From Marilutibacter spongiae (GTDB taxonomy: Bacteria; Pseudomonadota; Gammaproteobacteria; Xanthomonadales; Xanthomonadaceae), in the NCBI RefSeq assembly GCF_014145325.1, contig NZ_JACHTF010000012.1, positions 1 to 64,000 of the forward strand: a DNA stretch of 64,000 nucleotides, written 5' to 3'. Both the position numbers and the translations under genes were made by a program. The notes under the pieces were generated by a model. It was not told the origin of the DNA. It was given only the letters and a program-made list of their open reading frames with translations, and did not search any database. Positions 52,711-61,748 of this stretch are shown in pieces (positions within the stretch are counted from its first letter, which is position 1; each line of letters starts with the position of its first letter).

Positions 52711-55242
52711 ATGACGCGTCGCTTCGCCCTCCTCGCCTGCCTGCTCCTGCCCTGGGCACTTGCATCGACACCGGCCGTGGCGGCCCAGGACATCGCCAGC
52801 GTACTGACCGGCGAGGAGAATGAAGCGCCGAAGGCGATCGAATTCGCCGACATCCCCGACCAGGCCAATGCCGATGAGCGCTTCGCCGAGGGGGTGGTGC
52901 TGCAGTCCAGGCGGCGCGACTCCGTGGCGTCGCTGCAGAAACGCCTGGCGGCGATCGAGAGCTCGACCCGACAGAAGGCGCGACTGGCCGAAGGCGAAGA
53001 CCTGCAGACGCTGCCCGTCCTGCGGCTGGAGAGCCTGGACCGGCACTGGGGCTTCGATGCCCGCCTGTTCGAGCGCTGGCGCGCCGACCTCAAGCAGGCG
53101 AGCGCGCCCTACGTGGAGTCCGCGGCCGAGATCGCCACCCGGCGCGCGGCCTGGGAGGCCACGCGCGCGGCCAATGCCGACGGCAGCATGCCCAAGGCGC
53201 TGTCGGACCGCATCGACGAGGTCCTGGGCTATCTGGGCCGGGCGGAGAGCGCACTGTCCGCGCCGCTGGCGCAGTACATCGAGCTGGGGCGCCAGGCCAA
53301 CACGCTGGAGGCGCGGATCGACGCCGGGCGCCAGGAAGTGGCGGCGGCCATCGCCGACATCGACCGTCGCCTGGTGCACATGGACGCGCCGCCGATCTGG
53401 GCCCTGGGCGGCAGCGGTCACGAGTCCGACGCCTCGCTGGCGGCCTTGAAGACCGGCCTGACGATCGAGGCCGACTTCCTCAAGCAGTACAGCGCCTCGA
53501 ACGTCGACCACCAACGGCTGCTCAACATCGTGCAGCTGCTCCTGCTGCCGCTGCTGGTCTGGCTGAGTTTCTACTATCGACGCCACCAGGCACGGCTCCC
53601 ACATGGGTCCGGGGCGGACGCCGCGACCGCGGGGCGGGCCTCGCTGCTGGAAGCTTCCGAGAACGTCCTCCACCGGCCCATCTCGGCGTGGCTGCTGCTG
53701 TCGATGATGGCGGTGCTGGCGCTGGAACCCGACGCCCCGCTGCTGCTGCACCAGATGGTCATGCTGATCGCCCTGGTGCCCACGCTGCGCCTGCTGCCCG
53801 CCCGCGTGTTCGAGCTGTTCGGGCCCTGGCCCTACGTCGCCACCGGCCTGTACCTGTTGCAGCGCCTGGGCTTCCTGTTCATGGGCAACGTCCTGATGTA
53901 CCGGACGTACTCGCTGTCCATCACCCTGCTGGCCCTGGCCCTGACCCTGTGGCTGCTGTGGCGCTCGCGGCGCAAGGCACCCACGAAAGGCCTGCAGGGC
54001 CGGGCGCGCACCGCGATCCACGTCGTCGGCTGGACCGGCGTCGGGATGCTGGCGGTGTCGGCGCTGTCCAACGTGCTGGGCAATGTCTCGCTGGCGGAGA
54101 TGCTCACCGGCGGACTGCTCGACAGCGGCTACATGGCCTTGATGCTCTACGCCGCGGTCGCGGTGTTCCTGGCGCTGCTGCGACTGACCTTCGCCCAGCC
54201 CGGCCTGTCGAAACTGCGCATGGCACGCTTGCGCGACGGCTCGATGATGCGCGGCTTCAGCCGCCTGCTCGGCGTCGTCGCGGTGATCGCCTGGCTGGGC
54301 TTCACCGCCAACCGCTTCCGCCTGTTCCGGCCGATCTATTCGACGGCCAGCGGCATCCTGTCGCACGAGTTCACCATCGGCGCGCTCAGCATCACCCTGG
54401 GGCACGTGCTGGTGTTCATCGTGTCGGTCGTGGTGGCGTTCTGGGCGGCCAAGCTGGTGCGCTTCGTGCTGCACGAAGAAGTGCTGCCGAAGATGTCGCT
54501 GCCGCGCGGCGTCGACAACAGCGTCGCCTCGCTGTCCTACTACGCGGTGCTACTGCTGGGCTTCATGCTCGCCCTCACCGCGACCGGCTTCGAGGTCAGC
54601 CAGCTGGCCTTCGTGTTCGGTGCGCTCGGCGTGGGCATCGGCTTCGGCCTGCAGAACGTGGTCAACAACTTCGTCTCCGGCCTGATCCTGATGTTCGAAC
54701 GCCCGATCCAGCCCGGCGACGTGGTCGACATCACCGGCACCTCGGGCAGCGTGCGCGAGATCGGCATGCGCGCGACCGTCATCAAGACCTTCGACGGCGC
54801 CGACGTAGTGGTGCCCAACGGCACCCTGCTCTCGGAGAACCTGGTCAACTGGACCCTGCGCGACATGTTCCGACGCATCGAGATCAACTTGGGCGTGGCC
54901 TACGGCGCCGACCCCAACCAGGTGATCGAATTGATGACCGAAGTGATCACGACCGACGAGTCGATTTCCCGCCACCCCGAACCCACGGTGTTCTTCATGG
55001 CCTTCGGCGCGAGTTCACTGGACTTCTCGATCCGGGCCTGGACGCGCGACTACAACAACTGGGTCGGCATCCGCAGCCGCCTGTTGACCCGGATCTATGC
55101 CGTGCTCAACGAGAACGGGATCGAGATCCCCTTCCCGCAGCAGGACCTCCACCTGCGCAGCGTATCGGAGGCGGCACGCGCCGCGCTGGGCCCGCCGCCG
55201 CCCGAATCGAAGTCCGACGCCGGTCCCGAACCGGCCACCTGA
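52711..55242 (+). CDS. Large MscS-family mechanosensitive channel
   Basis: This is an 843-residue channel of the large (MscK/MscM-like, DUF3772) subtype. Signal peptide 1-27; a periplasmic domain of about 240 residues rich in coiled-coil-like helices (SVASLQKRLAAIESS, then ARIDAGRQEVAAAIADI); about ten membrane spans; then the MscS core with pore helix GALGVGIGFGLQNVVNNFVSGL and the beta-domain GDVVDITGTSGSVREIGMRATVIKT; and a cytoplasmic alpha/beta end. It would release solutes at hypo-osmotic shock and possibly sense ions through the periplasmic part. GGGAG precedes the ATG. Confidence 0.92.
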   Translation: MTRRFALLACLLLPWALASTPAVAAQDIASVLTGEENEAPKAIEFADIPDQANADERFAEGVVLQSRRRDSVASLQKRLAAIESSTRQKARLAEGEDLQTLPVLRLESLDRHWGFDARLFERWRADLKQASAPYVESAAEIATRRAAWEATRAANADGSMPKALSDRIDEVLGYLGRAESALSAPLAQYIELGRQANTLEARIDAGRQEVAAAIADIDRRLVHMDAPPIWALGGSGHESDASLAALKTGLTIEADFLKQYSASNVDHQRLLNIVQLLLLPLLVWLSFYYRRHQARLPHGSGADAATAGRASLLEASENVLHRPISAWLLLSMMAVLALEPDAPLLLHQMVMLIALVPTLRLLPARVFELFGPWPYVATGLYLLQRLGFLFMGNVLMYRTYSLSITLLALALTLWLLWRSRRKAPTKGLQGRARTAIHVVGWTGVGMLAVSALSNVLGNVSLAEMLTGGLLDSGYMALMLYAAVAVFLALLRLTFAQPGLSKLRMARLRDGSMMRGFSRLLGVVAVIAWLGFTANRFRLFRPIYSTASGILSHEFTIGALSITLGHVLVFIVSVVVAFWAAKLVRFVLHEEVLPKMSLPRGVDNSVASLSYYAVLLLGFMLALTATGFEVSQLAFVFGALGVGIGFGLQNVVNNFVSGLILMFERPIQPGDVVDITGTSGSVREIGMRATVIKTFDGADVVVPNGTLLSENLVNWTLRDMFRRIEINLGVAYGADPNQVIELMTEVITTDESISRHPEPTVFFMAFGASSLDFSIRAWTRDYNNWVGIRSRLLTRIYAVLNENGIEIPFPQQDLHLRSVSEAARAALGPPPPESKSDAGPEPAT

Positions 55243-55340
55243 ACCGTTGTAGCGTATTCAGCCAATTCTGGCCGAACATTCACGCCACCCCGCCTAGGGT
55301 GGTCCCATGTCCACCGAACGCCTCTGCAAGGAGGAATGCC

Positions 55341-55730
55341 ATGAACAATCGACGCACCCACATCGCCACCGTCATCGCCGTGCTGGCCCTGGCCACCACG
55401 CCGGCCCTGGCTGGGAATGGCAACGGCCAGGGCAAGAACAAGGGTCACGGCGGTCCGCCGGCCCATGTCGAGCACGGCCCGCCGGGCAATGCCCCGCACG
55501 ACAATGGCCGACACGACAACGGCCAGCACCTGGGCTGGTACAAGCAGCAGTGGAAGCGCGGCGACCGCGTCCCGCTGGCCTACATCGAGCCGCGTTACTA
55601 CCTCGATGACTATCGCGACTACCACCTGCATGCGCCGCCGCGCGGCTACCGCTGGGTCCGCCCGATGGACGGCCGCTACCTGCTGGTCGAGATCGCCACC
55701 GGCGTGATCAGCGAGGTGCTGGGCTACTGA
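55341..55730 (+). CDS. RcnB-like periplasmic protein
   Basis: This is a 129-residue exported protein with signal peptide (about 1-24). A Gly/Asn/His-rich linker (NGQGKNKGHGGPPAH) is followed by the RcnB-type domain WKRGDRVPLAYIEPRYYLDDYRDYHLHAP...YRWVRPMDGRYLLVEIATGVI. RcnB in E. coli tunes nickel/cobalt homeostasis; in other bacteria the domain is common and poorly defined. The His- and Asp-rich linker could bind metal. A good GGAGG precedes the ATG. A rho-independent terminator begins 34 bases after the stop. Confidence 0.88.
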   Translation: MNNRRTHIATVIAVLALATTPALAGNGNGQGKNKGHGGPPAHVEHGPPGNAPHDNGRHDNGQHLGWYKQQWKRGDRVPLAYIEPRYYLDDYRDYHLHAPPRGYRWVRPMDGRYLLVEIATGVISEVLGY

Positions 55731-55763
55731 TCCCGGCGATGTCGCACGCATCGTGCCACACGA

Positions 55764-55789
55764 GGCCCCGCCGACGCGGGGCCTTTTTT
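55764..55789 (+). terminator. Terminator after the RcnB-like gene (left array flank)
   Basis: GGCCCCGC and GCGGGGCC around a four-base loop, followed by six T. It lies 34 bases past the stop codon and is duplicated almost exactly at 57547-57570. Confidence 0.93.
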
Positions 55790-55869
55790 CTGCTCGTAAC
55801 CCGGGAGCGGGTGGCGCATGCCGTCATCCCAGCTTTCGCTGGGATGACGGTGGGTGGTGTCGTAGCAAG

Positions 55870-57505
55870 GTAGGATGGGTAGCGCGAAGCAAAACCCATC
55901 GCGCGTCGTGCGTGCGGCTCCGCGAAGGTGGGTTTCGCCTTCGGCTCTACCCACCCTACGGCCCTGAGCCCGGCGATGTCGCAACAGCCACGGCACGGCC
56001 GAACCCCGTCCTGCGGCCCAAGTACTGCCCCCCCACATCAGGGCCCCGGGGCGCTTCGCTTACCCGGCCTACGCAGCGAGTCGCCTTTGCGGTTGCCTTG
56101 CGATCCCACGCCGCTCGTAGGATGGGTAGCGCGAAGCAAAACCCATCTCACGTCGTGCGTGCGGCTTCGCGAAGGTGGGTTTCGCCTTCGGCTCTACCCA
56201 CCCTACGGCCCTGCCCCCCACATCAGGGCCCCGGGGCGCTTCGCTTACCCGGCCTACGCAGCGAGTCGCCTTTGCGGTTGCCTCGCGATCTCACGCCCCT
56301 CGTAGGATGGGTAGCGCGAAGCAAAACCCATCGCGCTTCGTGCGTGCGGCTTCGCGAAGGTGGGTTTCGCCTTCGGCTCTACCCACCCTACGGCCCTGCC
56401 CCCCACATCAGGGCCCCGGGAGCGCTTTGCTTACCCGGCCTACGCAGCGAGTCGCCTTTGCGGTTGCCTCGCGATCCCACGCCCCTCGTAGGATGGGTAG
56501 CGCGAAGCAAAACCCATCGCGCGTCGTGCGTGCGGCTTCGCGAAGGTGGGTTTCGCCTTCGGCTCTACCCACCCTACGGCCCTGCCCCCCACATCAGGGC
56601 CACGGGAGCGCTTCGCTTTCCCGGCCTACGCAGCGAGTCGCCTTTGCGGTTGCCTTGCGATCCCACGCCCCTCGTAGGATGGGTAGCGCGAAGCAAAACC
56701 CATCTCACGTCGTGCGTGCGGCTTCGCGAAGGTGGGTTTCGCCTTCGGCTCTACCCACCCTACGGCCCTGAGCCCCACATCAGGGCCCCGGGGCGCTTCG
56801 CTTACCCGGCCTACGCAGCGAGTCGCCTTTGCGGTTGCCTCGCGATCCCACGCCCCTCGTAGGATGGGTAGCGCGAAGCAAAACCCATCTCACGTCGTGC
56901 GTGCGGCTTCGCGAAGGTGGGTTTCGCCTTCGGCTCTACCCACCCTACGGCCCTGCCCCCCACATCAGGGCCACGGGAGCGCTTTGCTTACCCGGCCTAC
57001 GCAGCGAGTCGCCTTTGCGGTTGCCTCGCGATCCCACGCCCCTCGTAGGATGGGTAGCGCGAAGCAAAACCCATCGCGCGTCGTGCGTGCGGCTCCGCGA
57101 AGGTGGGTTTCGCCTTCGGCTCTACCCACCCTACGGCCCTGAGCCCCACATCAGGGCCCCGGGGCGCTTCGCTTACCCGGCCTACGCAGCGAGTCGCCTT
57201 TGCGGTTGCCTTGCGATCCCACGCCCCTCGTAGGATGGGTAGCGCGAAGCAAAACCCATCTCACGTCGTGCGTGCGGCTTCGCGAAGGTGGGTTTCGCCT
57301 TCGGCTCTACCCACCCTACGGCCCTGCCCCCCACATCAGGGCCACGGGAGCGCTTTGCTTACCCGGCCTACGCAGCGAGTCGCCTTTGCGGTTGCCTCGC
57401 GATCCCACGCCCCTCGTAGGATGGGTAGCGCGAAGCAAAACCCATCGCGCGTCGTGCGTGCGGCTCCGCGAAGGTGGGTTTCGCCTTCGGCTCTACCCAC
57501 CCTAC
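55870..57505. repeat. Nine-copy tandem array of GTAG...CTAC palindromic units
   Basis: Nine copies of a 90-base imperfect palindrome start at 55870, 56117, 56302, 56488, 56674, 56859, 57045, 57230 and 57416. Each begins GTAGGATGGGTAGCGCGAAG and ends with TCTACCCACCCTAC. From the second copy on, the period is 185-186 bases, with a spacer of about 95 bases that includes CACATCAGGGCC and CTACGCAGCGAGTCGCC. The first spacer is about 60 bases longer. Copies fall into two types by ATCTCACG or ATCGCGCG after the first arm. No gene is supported here; open frames merely follow the repeat. Confidence 0.95.
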
Positions 57506-57546
57506 GGCCCTGACCCCGGCCACGTCGCGCGCATCGTGCCACACCA

Positions 57547-57570
57547 GGCCCCGCCGGCGCGGGGCCTTTT
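57547..57570 (+). terminator. Right-flank terminator, near-copy of the RcnB terminator
   Basis: GGCCCCGC and GCGGGGCC around CGGC, followed by four T. The preceding 36 bases also match those before the left terminator, although no gene ends here. This shows a duplicated 3' end. Confidence 0.85.
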
Positions 57571-57677
57571 CCTTCCTGCGCCCGTGTTTCAGGCGCCTGC
57601 GGAATCCATCGTGGTCCGTGCCACGGCGTCGACGCCGGCTGCGCTATGGTCGTCGCTCCCCACCGGAGACCGACGCC

Positions 57678-57965
57678 ATGACCACTGCCCACTGGCACGG
57701 CACCGAACTGGCCCGCAGCGACGCGACCGTGGAGGTCGAGGGCAACGCCTATTTCCCGCCCGGCTCGCTGCACATCGAGCACCTGCGTCCCAGCGAGCAC
57801 ACCACGGTCTGCCCGTGGAAAGGCACGGCCCATTACTATGACGTGGTGGTCGGCGACGCCGTCAACGCAAACGCCGCCTGGTACTACCCCGACCCCAAAC
57901 CGGCGGCCGCGCAGATCAAGGATCGCGTGGCGTTCTGGAAGGGCGTCGTCGTCGACGGGACCTGA
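57678..57965 (+). CDS. DUF427 family protein
   Basis: This 95-residue cytoplasmic protein contains the DUF427 fold with signature HTTVCPWKGTAHYYDVVVG (residues about 41-59) and AWYYPDPKPAAAQIKDRVAFW. Members often have unknown roles, and some structures bind small ligands. The Cys-Pro-Trp-Lys-Gly motif is intact. It is followed four bases after the stop by a 56-residue open frame, so they are probably co-transcribed. Confidence 0.93.
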   Translation: MTTAHWHGTELARSDATVEVEGNAYFPPGSLHIEHLRPSEHTTVCPWKGTAHYYDVVVGDAVNANAAWYYPDPKPAAAQIKDRVAFWKGVVVDGT

Positions 57966-57969
57966 CGCC

Positions 57970-58140
57970 ATGAACGACCCGGTGCCTCCGTGGAAGAAGC
58001 CATCGCCGCGACGCCAGCGCGCGCCGGTGCCGCTGAGCGAGTCGCAGAAGGCCGCGGCGCGCGAACGGGCCGAGGCAGCGGGCCGCCGCTATCCGAACCT
58101 GGTCGACAACATGTGGGCGCGCAAGCTGCCACGCGAATAG
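57970..58140 (+). CDS. Small basic protein downstream of DUF427
   Basis: This is a 56-residue protein rich in Arg, Pro and Ala (PWKKPSPRRQRAPVPLSESQ), ending in the helix-like segment YPNLVDNMWARKLPRE. It starts four bases after the DUF427 stop. I recognise no motif; the conserved-looking C terminus (PNLVDNMWA) suggests a real small gene, possibly nucleic-acid-binding because of its charge. Confidence 0.65.
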   Translation: MNDPVPPWKKPSPRRQRAPVPLSESQKAAARERAEAAGRRYPNLVDNMWARKLPRE

Positions 58141-58168
58141 GCGCTCGGGCGCCAGCCGATGCTTGCGC

Positions 58169-59380
58169 TCAGGCGGCAGCCTCGCAGGCTGCGGTCGCGC
58201 GGCGGCCGGCGGCCGCCCACAGGTAGACCCCCAGGCCCGCCAGCGCGGTGGCGGCGCCGACATAACCGGTCGAGGTCCAGCCATACCCGGCGGTGATGGC
58301 CATGCCGCCGAGCCAGGGCCCCAGCGCGTTGGCGGTGTTGAACGCCGAATGGTTGGAGGCCGCGGCGAGGGTCTGCGCGTTGCCGGCGACATCCATCAGG
58401 TGCGCCTGCAGGACCGGCGCCAGGGCGCCCATGGTGCCCACGGCGACCACGGCCGGCAGCAGCGTCCACATCGAACCCGCCGCCAGCGGGAAGGCCAGCA
58501 GCAGGACCACCGACCAGGCGAGCACGACCGCGATCGCGCGGAACTGCAGGCGGTCGAACAGCCAGCCACCGGCGAGGTTGCCGAGGATGCCGCCGACACC
58601 GAAGGCGAGCATGCCCAGCGGCGTCCAGGCCTCGGGCACCCCGGTCACGTGGATCATCGTCGGCGCGAGGTAGCTGAAGACGCAGAACATGCCGGCGAAC
58701 CCGATCGCACCGATGCCCATCGCCTGCCAGACAGGCTTGCGGTTGAAGTCGCGCAACTCGCGCACGGGGTCGGCGCGCGGCTCGTCCGGATCCGGCGGCA
58801 GGGTCCGCGCGACCATCACCACGGTGGCCGTGGCGATCAGCGCGACCAGGCCGAAGGCATGGCGCCATTCGAACTGCTGGCCCAGCCAGGTGGCGAGTGG
58901 ATTGCCGACCAGCAGCGCCACCGCCAGGCCCAGCAGCACCCGGCTGACGGCAACGCCGCGCTGCGCCGGTGGACTGATCGAAGCGGCGACCAGGGCGGCG
59001 ACACCGAAGTAGGCGCCGTGCGGCAGGCCCGCAACGAAGCGGAACACCAGCATGGTCGGGTAGTCGGGCGCCAGCGCACTGGCCAGGTTGCCCAGCGCGT
59101 AGAAGCCCATCAGCACCAGCAGCATCGGCCGCCGCGGCAGCCGCGCGCCCAGGATCGACAGCAGCGGCGCGCCGACCACGACGCCGATCGCGTAGGCGCT
59201 GATCACGTGGCCGACCTGGGTTTCGCCGACGCCCAGGCCCCGCGCGATGTCGGGCATCAGGCCCATCACCACGAATTCGCTGGTGCCGATCGCGAATCCC
59301 CCCATCGCCAGGGCGAACAGGATCGCCCGCACCGTGGCCGGAGGCAGGATGCGAGTGGCGGGGGTACCGGCGGCGGTCAT
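58169..59380 (-). CDS. MFS drug/sugar efflux transporter (AraJ-like)
   Basis: This 403-residue carrier has twelve membrane spans and belongs to the DHA1 (AraJ/YdhP) group. Landmarks are FAIGTSEFVVMGLMPDIARG at the first helix, SAYAIGVVVGAPLLSILGAR in helix 2, and RFVAGLPHGAYFGVAALVAA in helix 4, the usual signature of this exporter type. It probably expels a sugar or drug-like compound. The start is chosen at 59380; no clear Shine-Dalgarno site was found and 59410 is an alternative. It converges on the small basic protein gene. Confidence 0.88.
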   Translation of the reverse strand: MTAAGTPATRILPPATVRAILFALAMGGFAIGTSEFVVMGLMPDIARGLGVGETQVGHVISAYAIGVVVGAPLLSILGARLPRRPMLLVLMGFYALGNLASALAPDYPTMLVFRFVAGLPHGAYFGVAALVAASISPPAQRGVAVSRVLLGLAVALLVGNPLATWLGQQFEWRHAFGLVALIATATVVMVARTLPPDPDEPRADPVRELRDFNRKPVWQAMGIGAIGFAGMFCVFSYLAPTMIHVTGVPEAWTPLGMLAFGVGGILGNLAGGWLFDRLQFRAIAVVLAWSVVLLLAFPLAAGSMWTLLPAVVAVGTMGALAPVLQAHLMDVAGNAQTLAAASNHSAFNTANALGPWLGGMAITAGYGWTSTGYVGAATALAGLGVYLWAAAGRRATAACEAAA

Positions 59381-59568
59381 GGCGCGTTCAGGGAAGGCGG
59401 GAGCCCTCATTATTGTGCATTGCAGCATGCGCTGCCACGCGGTTGCGTGGATCGCTGTGTGCCAGATCCGTCGATTCGACCCGGAATACGTTTGCAACGC
59501 GCGCCCACGCACACGTCCGGCTGACATGGGGAACGCGATACTCGGCGCGTTCCCGCCGGAGAATGTCC

Positions 59569-59871
59569 ATGGAGCAGCTCGCGGCCCTGCTGGTCGGAAA
59601 GCCGATCAACATCCTGGTCATCGCCTTTCCGTTCCTCCTGGCCGCCTGGTGGCCGACGGCCGCGGTCGCCACGCCGCCGCCATCGCGACGCGCGGTCCGG
59701 ATCGCGGCGCTGGCCTGGCTGGCCTACGCGGCCTGGGAGATGGTGGTGGCCTGGCGCACGCCGGAGGCCAATATCCGGATCGACCTGCTGGTGATCTGGC
59801 CGGTGCTCGCACTGCTGAGCCTGTGGGCGATCTGGCGCTGGATCGCCTTCCTGCGCGCCGTCAGGCGCTGA
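59569..59871 (+). CDS. Small membrane protein
   Basis: This is a 100-residue protein with three predicted spans (INILVIAFPFLLAAWWPTAAV, IAALAWLAYAAWEMVVAW and LVIWPVLALLSLWAIWRW) and a short basic end. Hydrophobic throughout and Trp-rich. The ATG at 59569 is preferred because GGAGA lies seven bases upstream; the ATG at 59563 is too close to it. It is divergent from the MFS transporter gene, with which it may share a control region. Function is unknown. Confidence 0.75.
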   Translation: MEQLAALLVGKPINILVIAFPFLLAAWWPTAAVATPPPSRRAVRIAALAWLAYAAWEMVVAWRTPEANIRIDLLVIWPVLALLSLWAIWRWIAFLRAVRR

Positions 59872-59951
59872 CGGCGCCGGCTGCCTGCGCGCAGCCCCGA
59901 TGTCCCGGCCTGGCGCCCGCGCGGCGCGGGCCATCCCCGAGGAATACCGCC

Positions 59952-60365
59952 ATGAACCCGCTTCGCCTTCGCTGCCTGCTGGTCCTTGCCCTTGCCCTTG
60001 CCCTGCTGCCCCTCGCATCGGCGTCGGCCGCCGACCCCGGGGCCAACCGCCACACCGTGCATTTCGCCCGCGGCACCAGCGAGAGCACCGTCAGCGGCAG
60101 CCTGACGGGCTACGACACGGTGAACTACCTGCTCGGCGCGCGCGCCGGCCAGACGATGCACGTCACCCTGTCGGACTCGAACGATGCCTACTTCAACGTG
60201 ATCGCCCCCGGCGAGGACCATGCGATGGCGGGCGCCCTCGAACTGCAGTCGTGGAGCGGCCCGCTGCCGGCCACGGGCGAGTATCGGATCGAGGTCTTCC
60301 AGCCGCGCGCGCAGGCGCGCCGGGGCGGGACGGCGACCTATACGATCCGCTTCGCGATCGAGTAA
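59952..60365 (+). CDS. PliG-like (g-type lysozyme inhibitor-like) exported protein
   Basis: This is a 137-residue protein with signal peptide (about 1-27, ending ASA). The mature all-beta domain, HTVHFARGTSESTVSGSLTG then VNYLLGARAGQTMHVTLSDS and GEYRIEVFQPRAQARRG, matches the small beta-sandwich family often named g-type lysozyme inhibitor. It may protect peptidoglycan from host or rival lysozymes. The naming rests on resemblance by eye; many relatives have not been tested. GAGGAATACCGCC precedes the ATG. Confidence 0.78.
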   Translation: MNPLRLRCLLVLALALALLPLASASAADPGANRHTVHFARGTSESTVSGSLTGYDTVNYLLGARAGQTMHVTLSDSNDAYFNVIAPGEDHAMAGALELQSWSGPLPATGEYRIEVFQPRAQARRGGTATYTIRFAIE

Positions 60366-60500
60366 GCGCAGGCGAGCAGGCTGCATGCCCGTCCGGGAAC
60401 GCGCATGGGCCGTCCGAAGTGCCATGGCCGATAGTGGCGAGCATCGGCCGGCCCCCTTGACCAGACTGCGCGCTCTTATCGACGCATGGGAGCGCAGGAC

Positions 60501-61271
60501 ATGGCGACACGGGCATTGGCGGGCAAGGCCGCCCTCATCACGGGCGCGAGTTCGGGCATCGGCCGCGCGGCCGCGTTGCGCTTCGCGCGGGAAGGCGCGC
60601 GGCTGGTCCTAGGCGCGCGCCGGGGCGATGCGTTGGCGGCGCTTGTCGACGAGATCGCGGCCGCGGGCGGCACCGCCGTCGCCTGTACCGGCGACGTGCG
60701 CGACGAGGCCCATGCCGATGCACTGGTCGACATCGCGCTCGAGCGTTACGGCCGGCTCGACATCGCCTTCAACAATGCCGGCGGGACCGGCCCGATGGGA
60801 CCTGTCACCGGCATGTCGCTGGCCGCATGGCGCGAGACGCTCGACACCAACCTCACCGGCACGTTCCTGGGGACCCGCCGCCAGCTGGCGACCATGCTCG
60901 ATGCAGGGGCGGGGTCGATCATCTGCACCTCCACCTTCGTCGGCCATACCGTCGGCATGCCGGGCATGGCCGCCTACGCCGCGGCCAAGGCCGGCGTGAT
61001 CGGACTGGTCCAGGTGCTCGCCGCCGAGGCCGGCCCCCGCGGCGTGCGCGTCAACGCGCTGCTGCCGGGGGGTACCGACACGCCCGGCGCCCGCGATTTC
61101 CTCGATACACCCGATTCGCGCGCATTCGTCGAAGGCCTGCACGCGCTCAAGCGCGTCGCCGATCCGGCCGAGATCGCCGAGGCGGCCCTGTTCCTGGCCT
61201 CGGACGCCTCCAGTTTCGTCACCGGCAGCGCGATGCGCGTCGACGGCGGCGTCTCGATCAACCGCACCTGA
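60501..61271 (+). CDS. Short-chain dehydrogenase/reductase
   Basis: This is a 256-residue classical SDR. The NAD(P)-binding TGASSGIG lies at residues about 14-21, NNAGG near 90 and the catalytic region has Ser in CTSTFVGH followed by Tyr and Lys in YAAAKAG near 155-162. ARRGD after the second strand hints at NADPH use through an Arg. FVTGSAMRVDGGVSINRT closes the chain as in FabG-like family members. The substrate is unknown. ATG at 60501 is preferred; 60486 is also in frame. It converges on the Lrp-type regulator. Confidence 0.9.
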   Translation: MATRALAGKAALITGASSGIGRAAALRFAREGARLVLGARRGDALAALVDEIAAAGGTAVACTGDVRDEAHADALVDIALERYGRLDIAFNNAGGTGPMGPVTGMSLAAWRETLDTNLTGTFLGTRRQLATMLDAGAGSIICTSTFVGHTVGMPGMAAYAAAKAGVIGLVQVLAAEAGPRGVRVNALLPGGTDTPGARDFLDTPDSRAFVEGLHALKRVADPAEIAEAALFLASDASSFVTGSAMRVDGGVSINRT

Positions 61272-61280
61272 GCAGCGGAC

Positions 61281-61748
61281 CTAGACCGGCAGGGCAGTGG
61301 TCTTCTTGACCGTGCGCAGCGCCAGCGTCGACTGCACGCGGACCACGCCGGGCAACTGGGTGAGGATCTCGGTGTGGATGCGCTCGAAATCGGCCGCGTC
61401 CGCGTAGGCCACGCGCACCATGTAGTCGGCGACGCCGGCGAGCAGGCAGCACTCGGTGACTTCCGGATGGCGCTGGATCGCGTCCTCGAAGGTGTCCAGG
61501 GCGGCGCGACCCTGCTGGTCCAGGGTCACCAGCACGAAGGCCGTGCCCGGCAGGCCGGCCATCTCCTCGTCGAGCAGCATCACGTAGCGGGAGATCAGGC
61601 CGCGCTCCTCCAGCAGCTTGACCCGGCGCAGGCAGGCCGAGGGCGACAGGTTGATGCGTTGCGCGAGCTCCATGTTGGTCAGGCGGCCGTCCTCCTGCAG
61701 CAGCCTGAGGATGGCGCGATCACGGGAATCGAGGGTTGGCTCCGGCAT
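61281..61748 (-). CDS. Lrp/AsnC family regulator
   Basis: This is a 155-residue leucine-responsive regulator: helix-turn-helix about residues 8-55 (RDRAILRLLQEDGRLTNMEL, LSPSACLRRVKLLEERGLI), then a RAM ligand-binding domain (FVLVTLDQQGRAALDTFEDA, LAGVADYMVRVAYADAADFE). Members respond to amino acids. It is divergent from the alanine dehydrogenase gene (163 bases between starts), so it probably controls it, sensing alanine. The effector is inferred. Confidence 0.93.
   Translation of the reverse strand: MPEPTLDSRDRAILRLLQEDGRLTNMELAQRINLSPSACLRRVKLLEERGLISRYVMLLDEEMAGLPGTAFVLVTLDQQGRAALDTFEDAIQRHPEVTECCLLAGVADYMVRVAYADAADFERIHTEILTQLPGVVRVQSTLALRTVKKTTALPV

Noticed and set aside
55870-57505. 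CRISPR array
   Set aside because: Period is about 186 bases with conserved spacers and long inverted repeats. CRISPR repeats are 24-48 bases with unique spacers, and no cas gene is present.
55753-57513. Long open frames (up to about 370 codons) through the repeat array
   Set aside because: They repeat the same peptide blocks (such as RMGSAKQNPS and WVARSKTH) because the DNA period is near a multiple of three. They lack start sites, cross the array and have no coding constraint beyond the repeat.
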